Source: Paroedura picta (lineage: Eukaryota > Chordata > Lepidosauria > Squamata > Gekkonidae). Taken from it: DNA of 64,000 bases. The stretch is taken from the NCBI RefSeq assembly GCF_049243985.1, contig NC_135370.1, forward strand, positions 111,658,506 through 111,722,505. Direction: 5' to 3'. Below are positions 12,800 to 22,769 of the stretch, piece by piece (within the stretch, counting starts at the first letter, position 1; each line of letters starts with the position of its first letter). The position numbers and the translations under genes were made by a program. The notes below the pieces were generated by a model that ran no database searches, was not told where the DNA came from, and worked only from the letters and a program-made list of their open reading frames with translations.

Positions 12800-12955
12800 G
12801 ATTGTTTACGAGCCTGCCAGGAACAGATCGAATCCCTCCTTGAATCTAGTCTACGCCAGGCGCAGCAGCACAATGTATCTTCAGAAACAAAGACTGTTGA
12901 AGATGAAGCAGACCTCTCCTGCACACCCACTGATGTTAGAGATGTGAATATTTAA
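12800..12955 (+). CDS. CCND1: Cyclin D1, exon 5 (C-terminal coding exon)
   Basis: The terminal coding exon gives 51 residues, starting [20 protein letters not shown] and ending [11 protein letters not shown] with stop codon TAA at 12953-12955. It joins exon 4 in phase 0 (CDP | DCLRA), exactly as in human. The Thr codon at 12923-12925 corresponds to human Thr286. In mammals phosphorylation of this Thr triggers nuclear export and ubiquitin-dependent degradation, so the degron is intact. The segment between the last helix and the degron ([14 protein letters not shown]) lacks the long glutamate run of mammalian cyclin D1. The AG acceptor is at 12798-12799. The protein's N-terminal part (exons 1-3) is upstream of the window. 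Confidence 0.97.
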
Positions 12956-15900
12956 GAGGACTTCAGCCATTGGAGTTTGCTTTGCAGCATCAGCAAACAA
13001 AGAAAGGGCATCTGAGAAGGAGTTGGAATCAGGATCTTGTCCCCCAGAAACCCTTTTCTCCATGACTTTTTATACCAGAAGGGAAAATGTCATTCATTAT
13101 TTTCTTCATTATTCCTTCCTTTTGTGACTTTTAACAGACAACCCCAGCTCCCTGCCCCCCCAACTGTCTTAAAAAGAAAACCATAGTATTTGCATGATCT
13201 CCAGGGGTTTGCGCTACAAAAATAGATTATTTTATACAATAATAATCAACTAGTTTTATATTAAAGTGTTTTTGTCTGTATGTTGTAAAAATAGGCATTA
13301 ACACGCGCATGCGCGCACATACACACACACACGCATACAAACACAATGTCTCCAGGGGAGGTATTAGATTTGATTGTTGCATATTAAAAAGCCAACCATT
13401 TTTAAAGTAGAAGAGGGTGTTTTTTTTTAGATAGATTATGTATGTTTTGGGGGTTTTTTTTTCCTTTAAAAAGCATAGCTTTAATGCAGTTCTAGGCTTT
13501 TCTGTATCTTGCTTGCTTATGCATTTAGTCACTTTATAATTCATCTGTAAATGTTATTTTATTCCCTTAGGTTTTATCCTCTTCACCTTATAAATGGTTA
13601 ATGTAACCTTTACGTTAGTATATGTTAGCATACTGCATAATGATATGTTAATCTTCTGTGCCTGTGGATTACCTGTGCATAAGGCTTCTAGGGTTCCAGC
13701 TTACCATAGCCAGGGACAGACCCAACATCCCATCCCATCCCAGTAATAAAGAGAATTCAGAGTAGTGACATAATATATTTTTGTAAGCGTCCTATTTTTG
13801 TAGTTACCTGTGTAAAAAAAAATGCTGGTTTTTACCCAAAAGATACGCAGCCGAATTATGTCCAGGTTAAATCCACAGTTTATCCTTTTATTATTGTTTT
13901 AAAACCATTCCATTTCAAAGCACTTTCAGTTCATTAGGTATAGGAAATACTTTCGTTTTATTGTGTGGGAATTTTTTTTTCAAATGGAATGGTTTGGAAA
14001 TTATATATATAAATATAAATATATATATATAAAGTGCTTGTGTGCAAACTTGGAATTGCAAAGCAAGTGCATTTAACTATGGTGTTGAGGAAAGGTGGTT
14101 TTTTTTTTTTTCCTGAAGGTCGTGTTCCAGTGAGAGAAATCACATTCACAAAATTGCCAGGATATCTTCCTAACCTTTTCATTAGAAAAGATGCTTAGAA
14201 ATCTTTTGGTGCCAACTCAGTTTTTTAAATATAAATTTAGGGGCCTGAAAGGTTTACCTATAGGACACATATTTTGAGAATTGTCTCTAGATGTACAACT
14301 GAAGGCTTTTAAACACTAAAATATATAATTTATAGTTAAGGCTAAAAAGAATATTTATTGCAGAGGATGTTCAGAAGGCCAGTATAATTTGTACAGTAAA
14401 TCACCCCCTTTTGTCTAAAAAAAGGAAATCTTTCTGCCCTCGATGTTGCAATTTTAACACATCTGACTCAAAATAAGGACATTTCAAGATCCGTTGACAT
14501 TTGGCCCAGACGTTTCCAAAATAATGTTAACCATGAGAAAGCACCATAGTTAAAAGTGTAGAATTGGTGTACTTGAAAAAAAAAATCTTAATCCAGTGTA
14601 TTCCCCCCTTTTTTAATTTAGCTACAAATAGAAAATTTGCACATCTTGGCTATGTATCTTTTTATTATTATTGTAGAAAGTAGCTGAAGGGATGTGGACA
14701 TAGATGTTGAAGTTGATGCTTGAGGAGAATGTGATGGCAAAATGTATGTGAGAAACTGCCGCTAAGGTGTTGATTGTAAACAAAAAAGTTTTAAAAAGGA
14801 AAAAAAAAGGAGCGGATGCTCCCCTTTTTATGAGCTGCTATGGATAAATTCCCAGCATGAATTGAAAAAAAATTAACATTGCTTTTCTGTATCTTTGTCA
14901 TTGTGTTTTGCTGCTATTTTGTGGTCATTTTTTTTGTTTATACAATGTCATATACTGCCATGTTATAGGTTTTAAATTTTCTCATAGAAAATTATATTAT
15001 TGACATCATTTTTTGTTTTGTTTTGTTTGGGTAGATTTTTTTTATGTGATCAGTTTTACTTAATGTGATTACTGCTCTATTCCAAAAAAGGTTCCTGTTT
15101 CACAATACCTCATTCTTCAGTTAACCATGTTTAGATCAGGTTTTAATGTTCGTTCACAATGCCTCATAGTTCTACTGCAAGCTGAAATGCATTGGACATT
15201 ATTCTGAATGGGTCTCGCGATTTGCAACTAGCTTGTGCTAATATTAAGACGGCAGACATTTCAGAAGATTGAATAATGTCAGGTTCTTTTGTTACATGTT
15301 TTTATAAAGTGGATTCTTTTTCTGATCTGGGGTTTATTATCATAGTAGTTGTAAGCTGTGTTATTAGCCACATTTGATATATGAAAGGTGCATTATAATA
15401 TAACTCTTGTATACCCTTTGATGTGTTCCATGAGTTCGGAATCATCATGTGGTATGATAGGTTATCTTCTGGAATTTAAGTATTTTGTGTGTTTAATCTG
15501 TTATGATATATTAGGGTTTTTGTTGATGTTAATTATAGCATAATGCTAATTTAAAACAAACCTGTAAATCTCATAAATAAGCCAGCTAACAGAGTTGTAT
15601 GGTGAAGAATAATCTAGTTGCCTGTATGCTGCTAAACCAAAACAGAATTAGAACTTCATTTTGAGGGCAAATGCAGTTAAGATCCTACCTAAGCTTATGC
15701 AGATAGAAAAGGAAACAGCTTTTGTAATGCTACTAGCAGTCGCAGGACCCAGGAGGACTTGGATACATTTTGTCCAAATTTCAGGAACATTTCTTACTGC
15801 TTACCTCATAGACATTTCTGTTTGTGGCATCTCTGTGTCTCTGAACCAAACAAGATTATTAAGTTAGTGGTTGTTGGTTATATTATATGTTTCACTGAAA

Positions 15901-16187
15901 ATGGCAGCGTGTACTGCAAAGTTTCTTTAAAGTGTTGTATGTACTAAAAGGCCAAATGCTGATCAGCGGGTTCACGTGCAACAGAGATGCTTTGTCACAT
16001 TGTTAAACGATCTATTGAAAGCAAAGCAATTCAGATTTGTACCTTTTTTATATTGTACTTATTGGCATCACTGGTCTGAAATGCACATTTTCACCAACAG
16101 ACCTGTAACAGTTGAGTTTCCAGCAAAGAAAAGAAAAAAAGAACCTCCCCATAAGTCTAGAAATAAATTTGTAAAACCCAGTGCTGG
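12956..16187 (+). other. CCND1: CCND1 3' untranslated region
   Basis: About 3.2 kb of A/T-rich, repeat-free sequence from the stop codon to just after an AATAAA at 16162-16167. The length agrees with the roughly 3.2-kb 3'UTR of human CCND1. Candidate microRNA seed matches seen directly are TTTGCACA at 14636-14643 (miR-19 type), TGCTGCTA at 14909-14916 (miR-15/16 type), TACCTCA at 15106-15112 (let-7 type) and GCACTTT at 13920-13926 (miR-17 type). The miR-15/16 and miR-17 families are known regulators of mammalian CCND1. A short alternating purine-pyrimidine run lies at 13301-13343. Short open frames here have no coding support. Confidence 0.85.
16162..16167 (+). promoter_or_regulatory. CCND1: CCND1 poly(A) signal AATAAA
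   Basis: A canonical hexamer about 3.2 kb after the stop codon, followed within 40 nt by a GT/T-rich stretch (tattttgtgttattttcatt) suitable as a downstream element. Cleavage is expected near 16180-16190. Confidence 0.7.
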
Positions 16188-16445
16188 TATTTTGTGTTAT
16201 TTTCATTGGATGTTATGGTTACCAGTTGGCACTTTTTATTTGTAGAAATGTACAGGTATGAGTATAACTCAGTTTGGTGTCAGTTCCGACGTCTTTAAAA
16301 ATTATTGTTATACTTATAGGCTGGCGTTCCCGACCTGAGGTTGGAAGGCATCCAATACCACAATTTTGTTAAATCTTAAGCAAGTATATATCTGATTACT
16401 GTCTGAATGGGAGATCTAGGAACCCTGAATATATTACTTCAAGTT

Positions 16446-16712
16446 TTATAATGGGGCAAAACCTTTAAGACTAACAAAGATGTATTCAAGGCGTAAGCTT
16501 TTGAGTGCAAGCACACTTCCTCAGACTATGAACTTCCATCATGACAGTGGAAATATAAAGTTAATTCTGTTAAATTATTAAACTGTCACAACATCCAAAT
16601 ACAGCCTTATGATAATTTTTGGCTAAAACAGCCCCTCAAATTCCGTTGTAGTTCATAAAAACATAGGAGAAATAAAATTGTATGTTAGTGACCAACGGTT
16701 GACACTTTTACC
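16446..16712 (-). repeat. Solo arm of the palindrome-forming, hammerhead-bearing repeat
   Basis: This matches one arm of the 48498-49063 palindrome over about 260 bp. Shared blocks are acctttaagac, gacagtggaaatataa and tcacaacatccaaat. Only one arm is present. On the - strand it contains the hammerhead-like core CTGAGGA (16518-16524), a hairpin, then AAAA and GC. The family is unnamed; see 48498-49063. Confidence 0.7.
16490..16529 (-). ncRNA. Hammerhead-ribozyme-like motif (decayed)
   Basis: Read on the - strand: core CTGAGGA, one A, a hairpin with GTGTGC and GCACTC arms, then AAAA (GAAA expected), then GC and TT. The GAAA block is mutated, so this copy should be inactive. It belongs to the set of covarying motifs described under findings. 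Confidence 0.45.
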
Positions 16713-16984
16713 ATTTGTTGCTTGCCCCCATCTGTCTCCACCCAAGTATGAAACATTCCCGCAGGTTGAAGCTGAGCTGGCAACTATCTTGTCCTGAGAC
16801 CATTATCTATTACTAAAAGTGAGATAATAAATGAGCATGTAAAAATGTTGCTAAGGAAGAACCCTGATGTAGATAGTGCTAGGTATAAAATAGGTTTTTA
16901 AGTTACACTAAATTGTTGGGAGAAAGTGGGGAGGAATGGTAATTTCTATTGGAGAATATGAAAGGCATCCCCAACACTAAATAA

Positions 16985-17175
16985 ATGGAAGGGGCTGTGG
17001 TTCAGTAGTAGAACATCATTTTGGTATGCAGAAGGTTCCAAGTTCAATCCCTGACTTTCCAGTTGACCAGGTAGCAGTTGATGTTAAATACCGCAGCCTG
17101 AGAACCTAGAAAGTCACAATATTCTCATGATGGACCACAGGTCTGGTGCAGCTTCATGAGTTAGGTTGTGGGAGA
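16985..17175 (+). repeat. tRNA-derived squamate SINE
   Basis: The head ggggctgtggttcagtagta has an A-box, and ggttccaagttcaatccctg has a B-box. The body has the 'gaccaggtagcagttgatgt' block and ends 'ggtctggtgcagcttcatga'. This is a common lizard SINE, nearly full length and moderately diverged. Confidence 0.8.
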
Positions 17176-17379
17176 AACCAGGATGACTCTATAAACAGCT
17201 TTCAAAAGAACAATAATAAAAAAAGACTCATTTAGGAAATGGAAGGAGGGCCTTATAACCAAGGAGGAATAAAAACAAACAATGCTTGCAGGTAGAGTGT
17301 TAGAAATGCTAACACTATGAGCTTAGGCTGGCAAGAAATGCTAAAAACAAAAAAGCACTTCTCAAGACTTCTTTTGTAA

Positions 17380-17716
17380 GGGAAATCATGCTCAACATGG
17401 CAAAATCATTTAATGTGATGAGAGACAGGAGTTGTGGTCTAGGATCACTGGTAGGAATAGTCTATAAAAACATAGTTTCTTTAAATGAAACCAAATCTGG
17501 GGCAGATGAATTGCATCCAAGGCTACTAAAAGAACTTGCAGAAATATTTTCTGAGCCTTTGTCCATTATTTTTGACAATTATTGGAGAACAGGTGAAGTG
17601 CCAGAAGGTTAGAGGCAGGCAAATAATTTCCCAATCTTCAAGAAGGTGAAAAAGGAGGATCTGGGTAACTACCAACCTGTCATCTTGACATCTATAACTG
17701 GCAAAATTTGAGAGCA
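17380..17716 (+). mobile_element. CR1-type LINE, reverse transcriptase fragment
   Basis: Translation gives ADELHPRLLKELAEIFSEPL, then SIIFDNYWRTGEVPEG, a stop, and IFKKVKKEDLGNYQPV, the hallmark fingers/RT1-2 region of CR1 reverse transcriptase. It is broken by an internal stop and lacks the rest of ORF2. No host function is likely. Confidence 0.8.
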
Positions 17717-17939
17717 AATAGGAGGAGGAGGCAGAGGGAGCCTAGCTATAGCATTGCCATATTATTATTATTAGTATTATAATATTTTTTTACCTGCACT
17801 CTTGGCATGCCGGCTCGTGGTTGGTTACAACATAAAATTATCACAATAAAGCCCCATTAAAACAAAATAGAATGGCAGAAAGACAGTCCTTCCCCATAAA
17901 GGACACCTGCCACTGGTCAGCAGAGGACTGTGTCAGCAA

Positions 17940-18730
17940 CTTACACCAAAGATGGTCAAAGGGTATCTAAAGGAAGGTATCTTGTGTGTCAATTTATCTG
18001 CATTTACAATCACCAGGTATGTTGAAGAACTAGAAGAGCTACATATGTCACTGGTTGTCAAGGCAAAGAGTTTTGTTTTTTCTTTGACATTAGATGTGAG
18101 CAATGACATAGACTCTGCTCAACCACTAATTTTTATCAGGGGGATAGATTCCAACTTCAGAATTACAGAAGATCTGCGTTAACTACAGAGTTTGAAAGGC
18201 ACCACAGCTGCAGAAAACATATTCTTAAAGGTGTGGAAGTCAATAGAAAATCTGAGTTGGGATAAAATGAAAAGCATCACAACTGATGGTGCAAGAAATA
18301 CAGTGGGAAGTAAAACTTGTGTAGTTGCAAAAATCAATGAAAATAAATTGAAATTAAACGGTACACTTCCCATGCAATTTGACTGCATCATCCATCAGCA
18401 AACCTTGTGTAGTAAGATTCTTCAAAGGGAAAGTGTGATGCGTATTGTTGTATCCAGCATTAATTACATCAGGCATCATGGCCTTGCTCATCGTAAGTTT
18501 CAAAATTTTCTCTCAGAGATAAATGCAGAATAAGGGGATGTATTGTACCATGCAGAAGTCAGGTATCTTAGCAAAGACAATATCCTCAAATGTTTTTTCA
18601 GTCTTCATCATGAAATTGATGTCTTTCTTAATGAGAAAGGAAAAGGTCAAGAAGCACTTTCTGACCGTTAATGAATTTTTGATTTGGCTTTCTTGACGGA
18701 TATCACAGAGCAACTGAACACATTGAATCT
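17940..18730 (+). pseudogene. hAT transposase relic, 5' part
   Basis: Degenerate transposase of the hAT superfamily, resembling the group domesticated in GTF2IRD2 and ZBED5. Visible blocks are FSLTLDVSNDIDSAQPLIFI, ITTDGARNTVGSK and CIIHQQTLCSKILQ, matching the catalytic DES/D and CHIHQ-like regions. In-frame stops occur near 18179 and 18531. The frame resumes after an inserted element at 19632. It is not a host gene. Confidence 0.75.
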
Positions 18731-19631
18731 GGGGGCCTTTACGCACGGGGATCTTTGTTGCAAATTGTTTGCGGAATGAAAAATCGCCATTTAAAATAGT
18801 GGAATTCGTCGTTATGCATACCTGCCTTTGTAGTGGAATCAGTTGCGTTTTTTAGCGTTTCCCACAGGCTTCCGGTCTCGGCAGAAATCGCTAGAAAGGA
18901 AGCGCTATTGCCAAGCTCGTCCCGCCCCTGGCCGTCAAGCAGCCAATAGGCAGCCGTTAGCATGCTCCCAAACAGCCCCTTTCCCTTTAAGAAAGGTTTT
19001 TTTTTTTAAAAAAACAGACCCATTGCAACGAATCTGTGTAGATTCGTTACAATGGAGAGACCCATCCAGCTGCCTAATGTGAGCTGTCGTTTGATCGTAT
19101 GATCGTTGCCACGCTGCCTCGAGTGATAAAAAAAAAATCCCCTCCCCCGCTCACGGGCCCGATTTTCGGCTGAATTAATGTGTAAAAAATAAAGGGACTT
19201 TATTTCAGCAAACGGGCTTTTATGTGGTTTGTGCTTAGTGACTAAAGGTGAAGGACTGAAGCCAGGGAAGCCTCTAAACAGAAAGAGGCTCGTTGGTGCA
19301 TTTATCCCCGCTCGCTCGGAGAAAAAAAAATGGCGATCGCTTCGCCGGAAGTTTGGAGGACAGGCTCAGGAGGAGGGACTTTGAAGAAACCGCAACAATG
19401 TTAACGCACAGGTCTTTATCGCTAGTGTTGCAGATTGTTTGCAAGAGTGTAGCGCTTTCCGGAGGGTGAATCCACTTTTTGGGATTCCCCTGAAAGCGCT
19501 ACAACGAAGCGCTTTTTGCTGATCGGTTTCAGGAGTGTTGCAGATTGTCTACGACGTCGTGCGTTATTCCAAATCAGTAGCGTTTTCAATTAGCAACCAT
19601 TGTGCTATTTTGAAGCCGTGCAAAAAGCCCC
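18731..19631. mobile_element. Non-autonomous DNA transposon (about 900 bp) inside the hAT transposase
   Basis: This interrupts the transposase frame. The ends are imperfect inverted repeats: left ggggcctttacgcacgg, and right end read in reverse ggggctttttgcacgg. Internally it has a 36-bp hairpin near 19020-19056 with arms around acgaatct and agattcgt. The interior is more CpG-rich than its surroundings. It has no coding capacity. Target-site duplication is unclear, so the superfamily is left open. Confidence 0.65.
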
Positions 19632-19875
19632 TAAGGTTGTAGGGGAAAGGAAAGCTTGTGTGTGACATGTATAGTAAACTGAAAGCTTTTGAAACAAAGC
19701 TAAACATTTTTGAGAAGCAAGTTGGTGAAGATAACTTTTCAAACTTCTCATGCTGCAATGGACTAAAATTTGTGAAGGATTGAAATTTACAGTTCAATGT
19801 TGAAAGACACATCAAAGCACTGAACCTATTGCAGATGGCATCCTGTTTTGATACGGATAGTGTGCTTATCACTGG
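19632..19875 (+). pseudogene. hAT transposase relic, 3' part
   Basis: Continues the transposase of 17940-18730, with a frame reading DMYSKLKAFETKLNIFEKQV as in GTF2IRD2/ZBED-type hAT proteins. It is degenerate, and its end is lost toward 19900. Confidence 0.7.
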
Positions 19876-20039
19876 TATGATAAAGATTGGGATTGTATGG
19901 CAAGCATATGGATGTACATCCAGTCTCAGGAGAGCTTCACTTTTATCTTCATAAGTAATTGGTGTTCTTTTTTAATATAGCCATAATTGTGCATTAAGTT
20001 TTAAAGAGTAACATAAGCACAAATTTCTTACAATCTTAA

Positions 20040-20410
20040 TTTTTACAGTTGGGAAGAATACAAAGAGGAAAGGAGAGCTTACAAATAGTCAAATACTTAA
20101 AGAGAACTGGTATAAAATGTTTTATAGGTGGTATGTAACACCAAAAGTAATTGCTGAATTTGCAAAAAACTGTGATAACAAATGCTGGAAATGTGTAGAT
20201 AAAGTGGGTTCCTTTTATCACATGTGGTGGAAATGTGAAAAAGTATACAAATACTGGGCTAAAGTTCATACTATATTGCAGAAAATGTGGGGTCTTAGTT
20301 TTCCATTGAAGCCTGAAAATATGCTATTAAATATACCACCGCAGTGCCTCCCAACGCAAACTAGAACCTTATTCTTCTATGCGAAGACAGCAGCAGGACT
20401 GGTTATAGCC
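20040..20410 (+). mobile_element. Older L1 LINE, ORF2 C-terminal segment (left of a nested insertion)
   Basis: The frame gives MFYRWYVTPKVIAEFAKNCD, NKCWKCVDKVGSFYHMWWKC and then TRTLFFYAKTAAGLVIA. These are the L1 ORF2 C-terminal CCHC-like region and the downstream helix. It stops at 20410 where a younger element begins, and resumes in frame at 22034. Confidence 0.85.
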
Positions 20411-21000
20411 GGGAGACGACTGAAAATGGCACCGTGCTAGCCAGTTCTGTAACGAGCTCCCGAGCCAAGCAGAGGGCCAGGAGCAGAAGCACCTGGCAGA
20501 CCTGAGCAGGATGCGCAAATCTCACTCGCTGGTCGCCCCAGGAACCGGGAACGGCATCCTGAGGGTCCTACAGATCCGCGGAGACTAAGTTCTCCAGATC
20601 ACTGCTGCCTGTGCTCGGGGCCATAATGGAAACAATTTTCTAAGCTTGAAATGACCAGCCGCATAAAACCCTGCATTTTCCCCAGATTACAAGAGCCGAA
20701 GTCTGATGAATCAACAACGCAAAGACTGTGAGTTCTCTGTTTGCTTTCCTCTTCTTTAAAGCCAGGCACTAGCTCCCCCCCTTTTCCCCCCTAACCAATT
20801 TACAAGGAAATTCCTTCTTCGGATGGGAGGTAAGCCAGCTAAGTAATCTCTTTCTTTTGTTTGTTTTAACGAGTGTAAGAATTTGTTAAGGAGAGCTCAG
20901 TGGGAGATGTTACAGAATACGGAGATTGACTAACTGATAATTCCTGATCGTCCGAACTCTCGCGAGACACCCTGTCTGTGATCTGTGACTGTTTATAGCA

Positions 21001-21354
21001 ATGGAACTAACTAATGCACAGATCTTTCGTTTGTTATGCAAAGGCAACTCAGAGATACTGAAAGTAGTCAAAAAGGTTGAAAAGGAAATTCAAGATACCA
21101 AGAAAGAGCTCTCAGACAGAATCGACAGTTTGAAAAAAATAGCTGATGAAAACACAACTCAGCTGGCAACACACCAAACGAGAATCCAATGTCTGGAAGT
21201 TAATCAACAGGAGCGGGAGAGAGTGGCAGAAGATAAACCCGAAGCCCTGGAAGTAGAATCTAAAACTAGGAAAGTAAAAATCAAAGGCGTCTTAGAAGAA
21301 CTTGGGAAAACAGACCTAAGGAAGAAATCACCGAAAGCCTGGAAGACTACTTAG
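21001..21354 (+). pseudogene. L1 ORF1p-like reading frame, N-terminal coiled coil
   Basis: 117 codons, beginning MELTNAQIFRLLCKGNSEIL and continuing with a lysine/glutamate-rich coiled coil, then the start of the RRM-like domain (KIKGVLEELGKTDLR). The RNA-binding domain continues in a shifted frame to about 21590 (SLEDYLEEEEILIVKVYRVY), so the ORF is broken. ORF1p is the trimeric nucleic-acid chaperone of L1. Confidence 0.75.
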
Positions 21355-21634
21355 AGGAGGAAGAGATTCTGATTGTCAAAGTATACAGAGTCTATTCAAA
21401 GGCGACCGCATGCAAGAAGCAACCAAGAGACATCTTTGTGGGCTCTGACAGTAAGACTGCAAGAAATACTCTACTTAAAAAGCATCAGGCGACGCCGCTG
21501 AGTTTGGTGGATCAAGAAGCACAAATATTTCAAGACCTGCCAGCAGATACATCATGGAAAAGAGCACAATTCCATCTTTTGTGACCACCTGAAGAATGTG
21601 ACGAACAGTGGAGCAATTACCTGGTCTTTCTTAG

Positions 21635-21865
21635 GAAAGACAGCAGCAACTTTTAGGTTAGGGCCAACATACGATGGGAACTGACTATATATTACTTAAG
21701 ATAATAACAGATTATATTCTCATATGTATCAACAATTACTTTGCGAAGAAAGACAGCAGTAACTTTTAGGTTAGGACTAATATGCAGAACTGAATATGTA
21801 CTTTTTAAGATAATAACAGACTATATTCTCACATGTATTAACAATTATTTTGCTAGCTGGTTGTT
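21635..21865 (+). repeat. 113-bp tandem duplication in the L1 3' region
   Basis: The block beginning gaaagacagcag at 21635 is repeated from 21748 with about 90% identity, including 'gataataacaga' and 'atattctca'. Two copies. Confidence 0.8.
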
Positions 21866-21914
21866 TCTTTTTTTTCATCTTTCTGTAAGAGCTTCATATA
21901 CAATAAAAATAAAT

Positions 21915-21929
21915 TATATACATATATAC

Positions 21930-22008
<79 letters not shown>

Positions 22009-22028
22009 CATACATACATACATACATA
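21915..22028 (+). repeat. (ACATAT)n / (ACAT)n microsatellite
   Basis: About 115 bp of acatat units ending in acat units. It forms the 3' tail of the nested L1 copy. The open frames of alternating His-Ile or Tyr-Val across it are artefacts. Confidence 0.95.
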
Positions 22029-22033
22029 AAGAT

Positions 22034-22350
22034 TGGTTATAGCCAGAAAATGGAAGATACAAGATTTACCTTCAATAGAGGACTGGTTGACTAAACTGGT
22101 GGATTTGGCCAATTTGGTGCCCCTGTAAGTGTCCCTATTCCCTACAGGGACACCAAGATGGCCAAATTGACATTGATAGTCAATGGAAAAACTGATGATG
22201 TCTTCCAAGAAAAATGGGGTCCTTATCTGAACTATTTAAGAAGATGTGACATGGGATAGAATGGGGTTTTATACTAAAATGTTTGTAGAGTACAGCTTAT
22301 ATAATCTAACCAATGTAGTGTCTTTATATTAACATTTTGTTATATCTTAA
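22034..22350 (+). mobile_element. Older L1 LINE, ORF2 C-terminus and 3'UTR (right of the nested insertion)
   Basis: The frame continues RLVIARKWKIQDLPSIEDWL, then MAKLTLIVNGKTDDVFQEKW, then GPYLNYLRRCDMG and a stop at about 22251. The C-terminus of L1 ORF2 is intact apart from a 40-50-nt palindromic insertion at about 22110-22157. The 3'UTR follows. Confidence 0.85.
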
Positions 22351-22351
22351 T

Positions 22352-22636
22352 AAAGGTAAAGGTAAAGGTATCCCCTGTGCAAGCACCGAGTCATGTCTGA
22401 CCCTTGGAGTGACGCCCTCTAGCGTTTTCATGGCAGACTCAATATGGGGTGGTTTGCCAGTGCCTTCCCCAGTCATTACCGTTTACCCCCCAGCAAGCTG
22501 GGTACTCATTTACCGACCTCGGAAGGATGGAAGGCTGAGTCAACCTTGAGCCGGCTGCTGGGATTGAACTCCCAACCTCATGGGCAAAGCTTTCAGGCGG
22601 CTGCCTTACCACTCTGTGCCACAAGAGGCTCTTATA
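22352..22636 (-). repeat. Sauria-type tRNA-derived SINE, near full length
   Basis: On the - strand it starts gcctcttgtggcacagagtg (A-box-like) and then gttgggagttcaatcccagc (B-box). It continues through ccttccatccttccgaggtc and ends gggatacctttacctttacc with an ACCTTT-type tail, as in Sauria SINEs. Confidence 0.88.
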
Positions 22637-22769
22637 TCTTAATAGAATAATAAAAAATCTGTAATTAAAAAAAAACAAAGAGGGAAGGTGAACAGCTAGT
22701 TTCAGCCACATTCAGTGGCAACCTGTGCAGAGCAATGGTAGGTTTTTGGATGTAGTATTTTCTCACATA

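Larger units (their letters stand above)
20411..22033 (+). mobile_element. ORF1-only (HAL1-like) L1 element nested in an older L1
   Basis: A 1.62-kb insertion flanked by a perfect 11-bp target-site duplication, tggttatagcc (20400-20410 and 22034-22044). It has a C/G-rich 5'UTR (20411-21000), an ORF1 region (21001 to about 21590) and then directly a 3'UTR ending in a hexanucleotide tail, with no ORF2. ORF1 begins MELTNAQIFRLLCKGNSEIL with a heptad-like coiled coil (VKKVEKEIQDTKKELSDRID), followed by the RNA-binding part, which continues in another frame after about 21350. A half-LINE of this kind (ORF1 without ORF2) would need reverse transcriptase in trans. Confidence 0.75.

Noticed and set aside
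12700-12947. + strand 90-codon frame starting at 12675 as an alternative CCND1 exon
   Set aside because: It is read in a different frame from exon 5 and crosses the acceptor; the exon 5 frame matches cyclin D1 exactly.
16985-17060. A tRNA gene
   Set aside because: A- and B-box-like blocks are present, but no cloverleaf closes and a SINE body follows.
18192-18533. Domesticated hAT gene such as GTF2IRD2 or ZBED
   Set aside because: In-frame stops and an insertion split the coding region; it is a dead transposase.
21741-22208. Open frames with Ile-His or Met-Tyr repeats
   Set aside because: Direct read-through of the acatat microsatellite.
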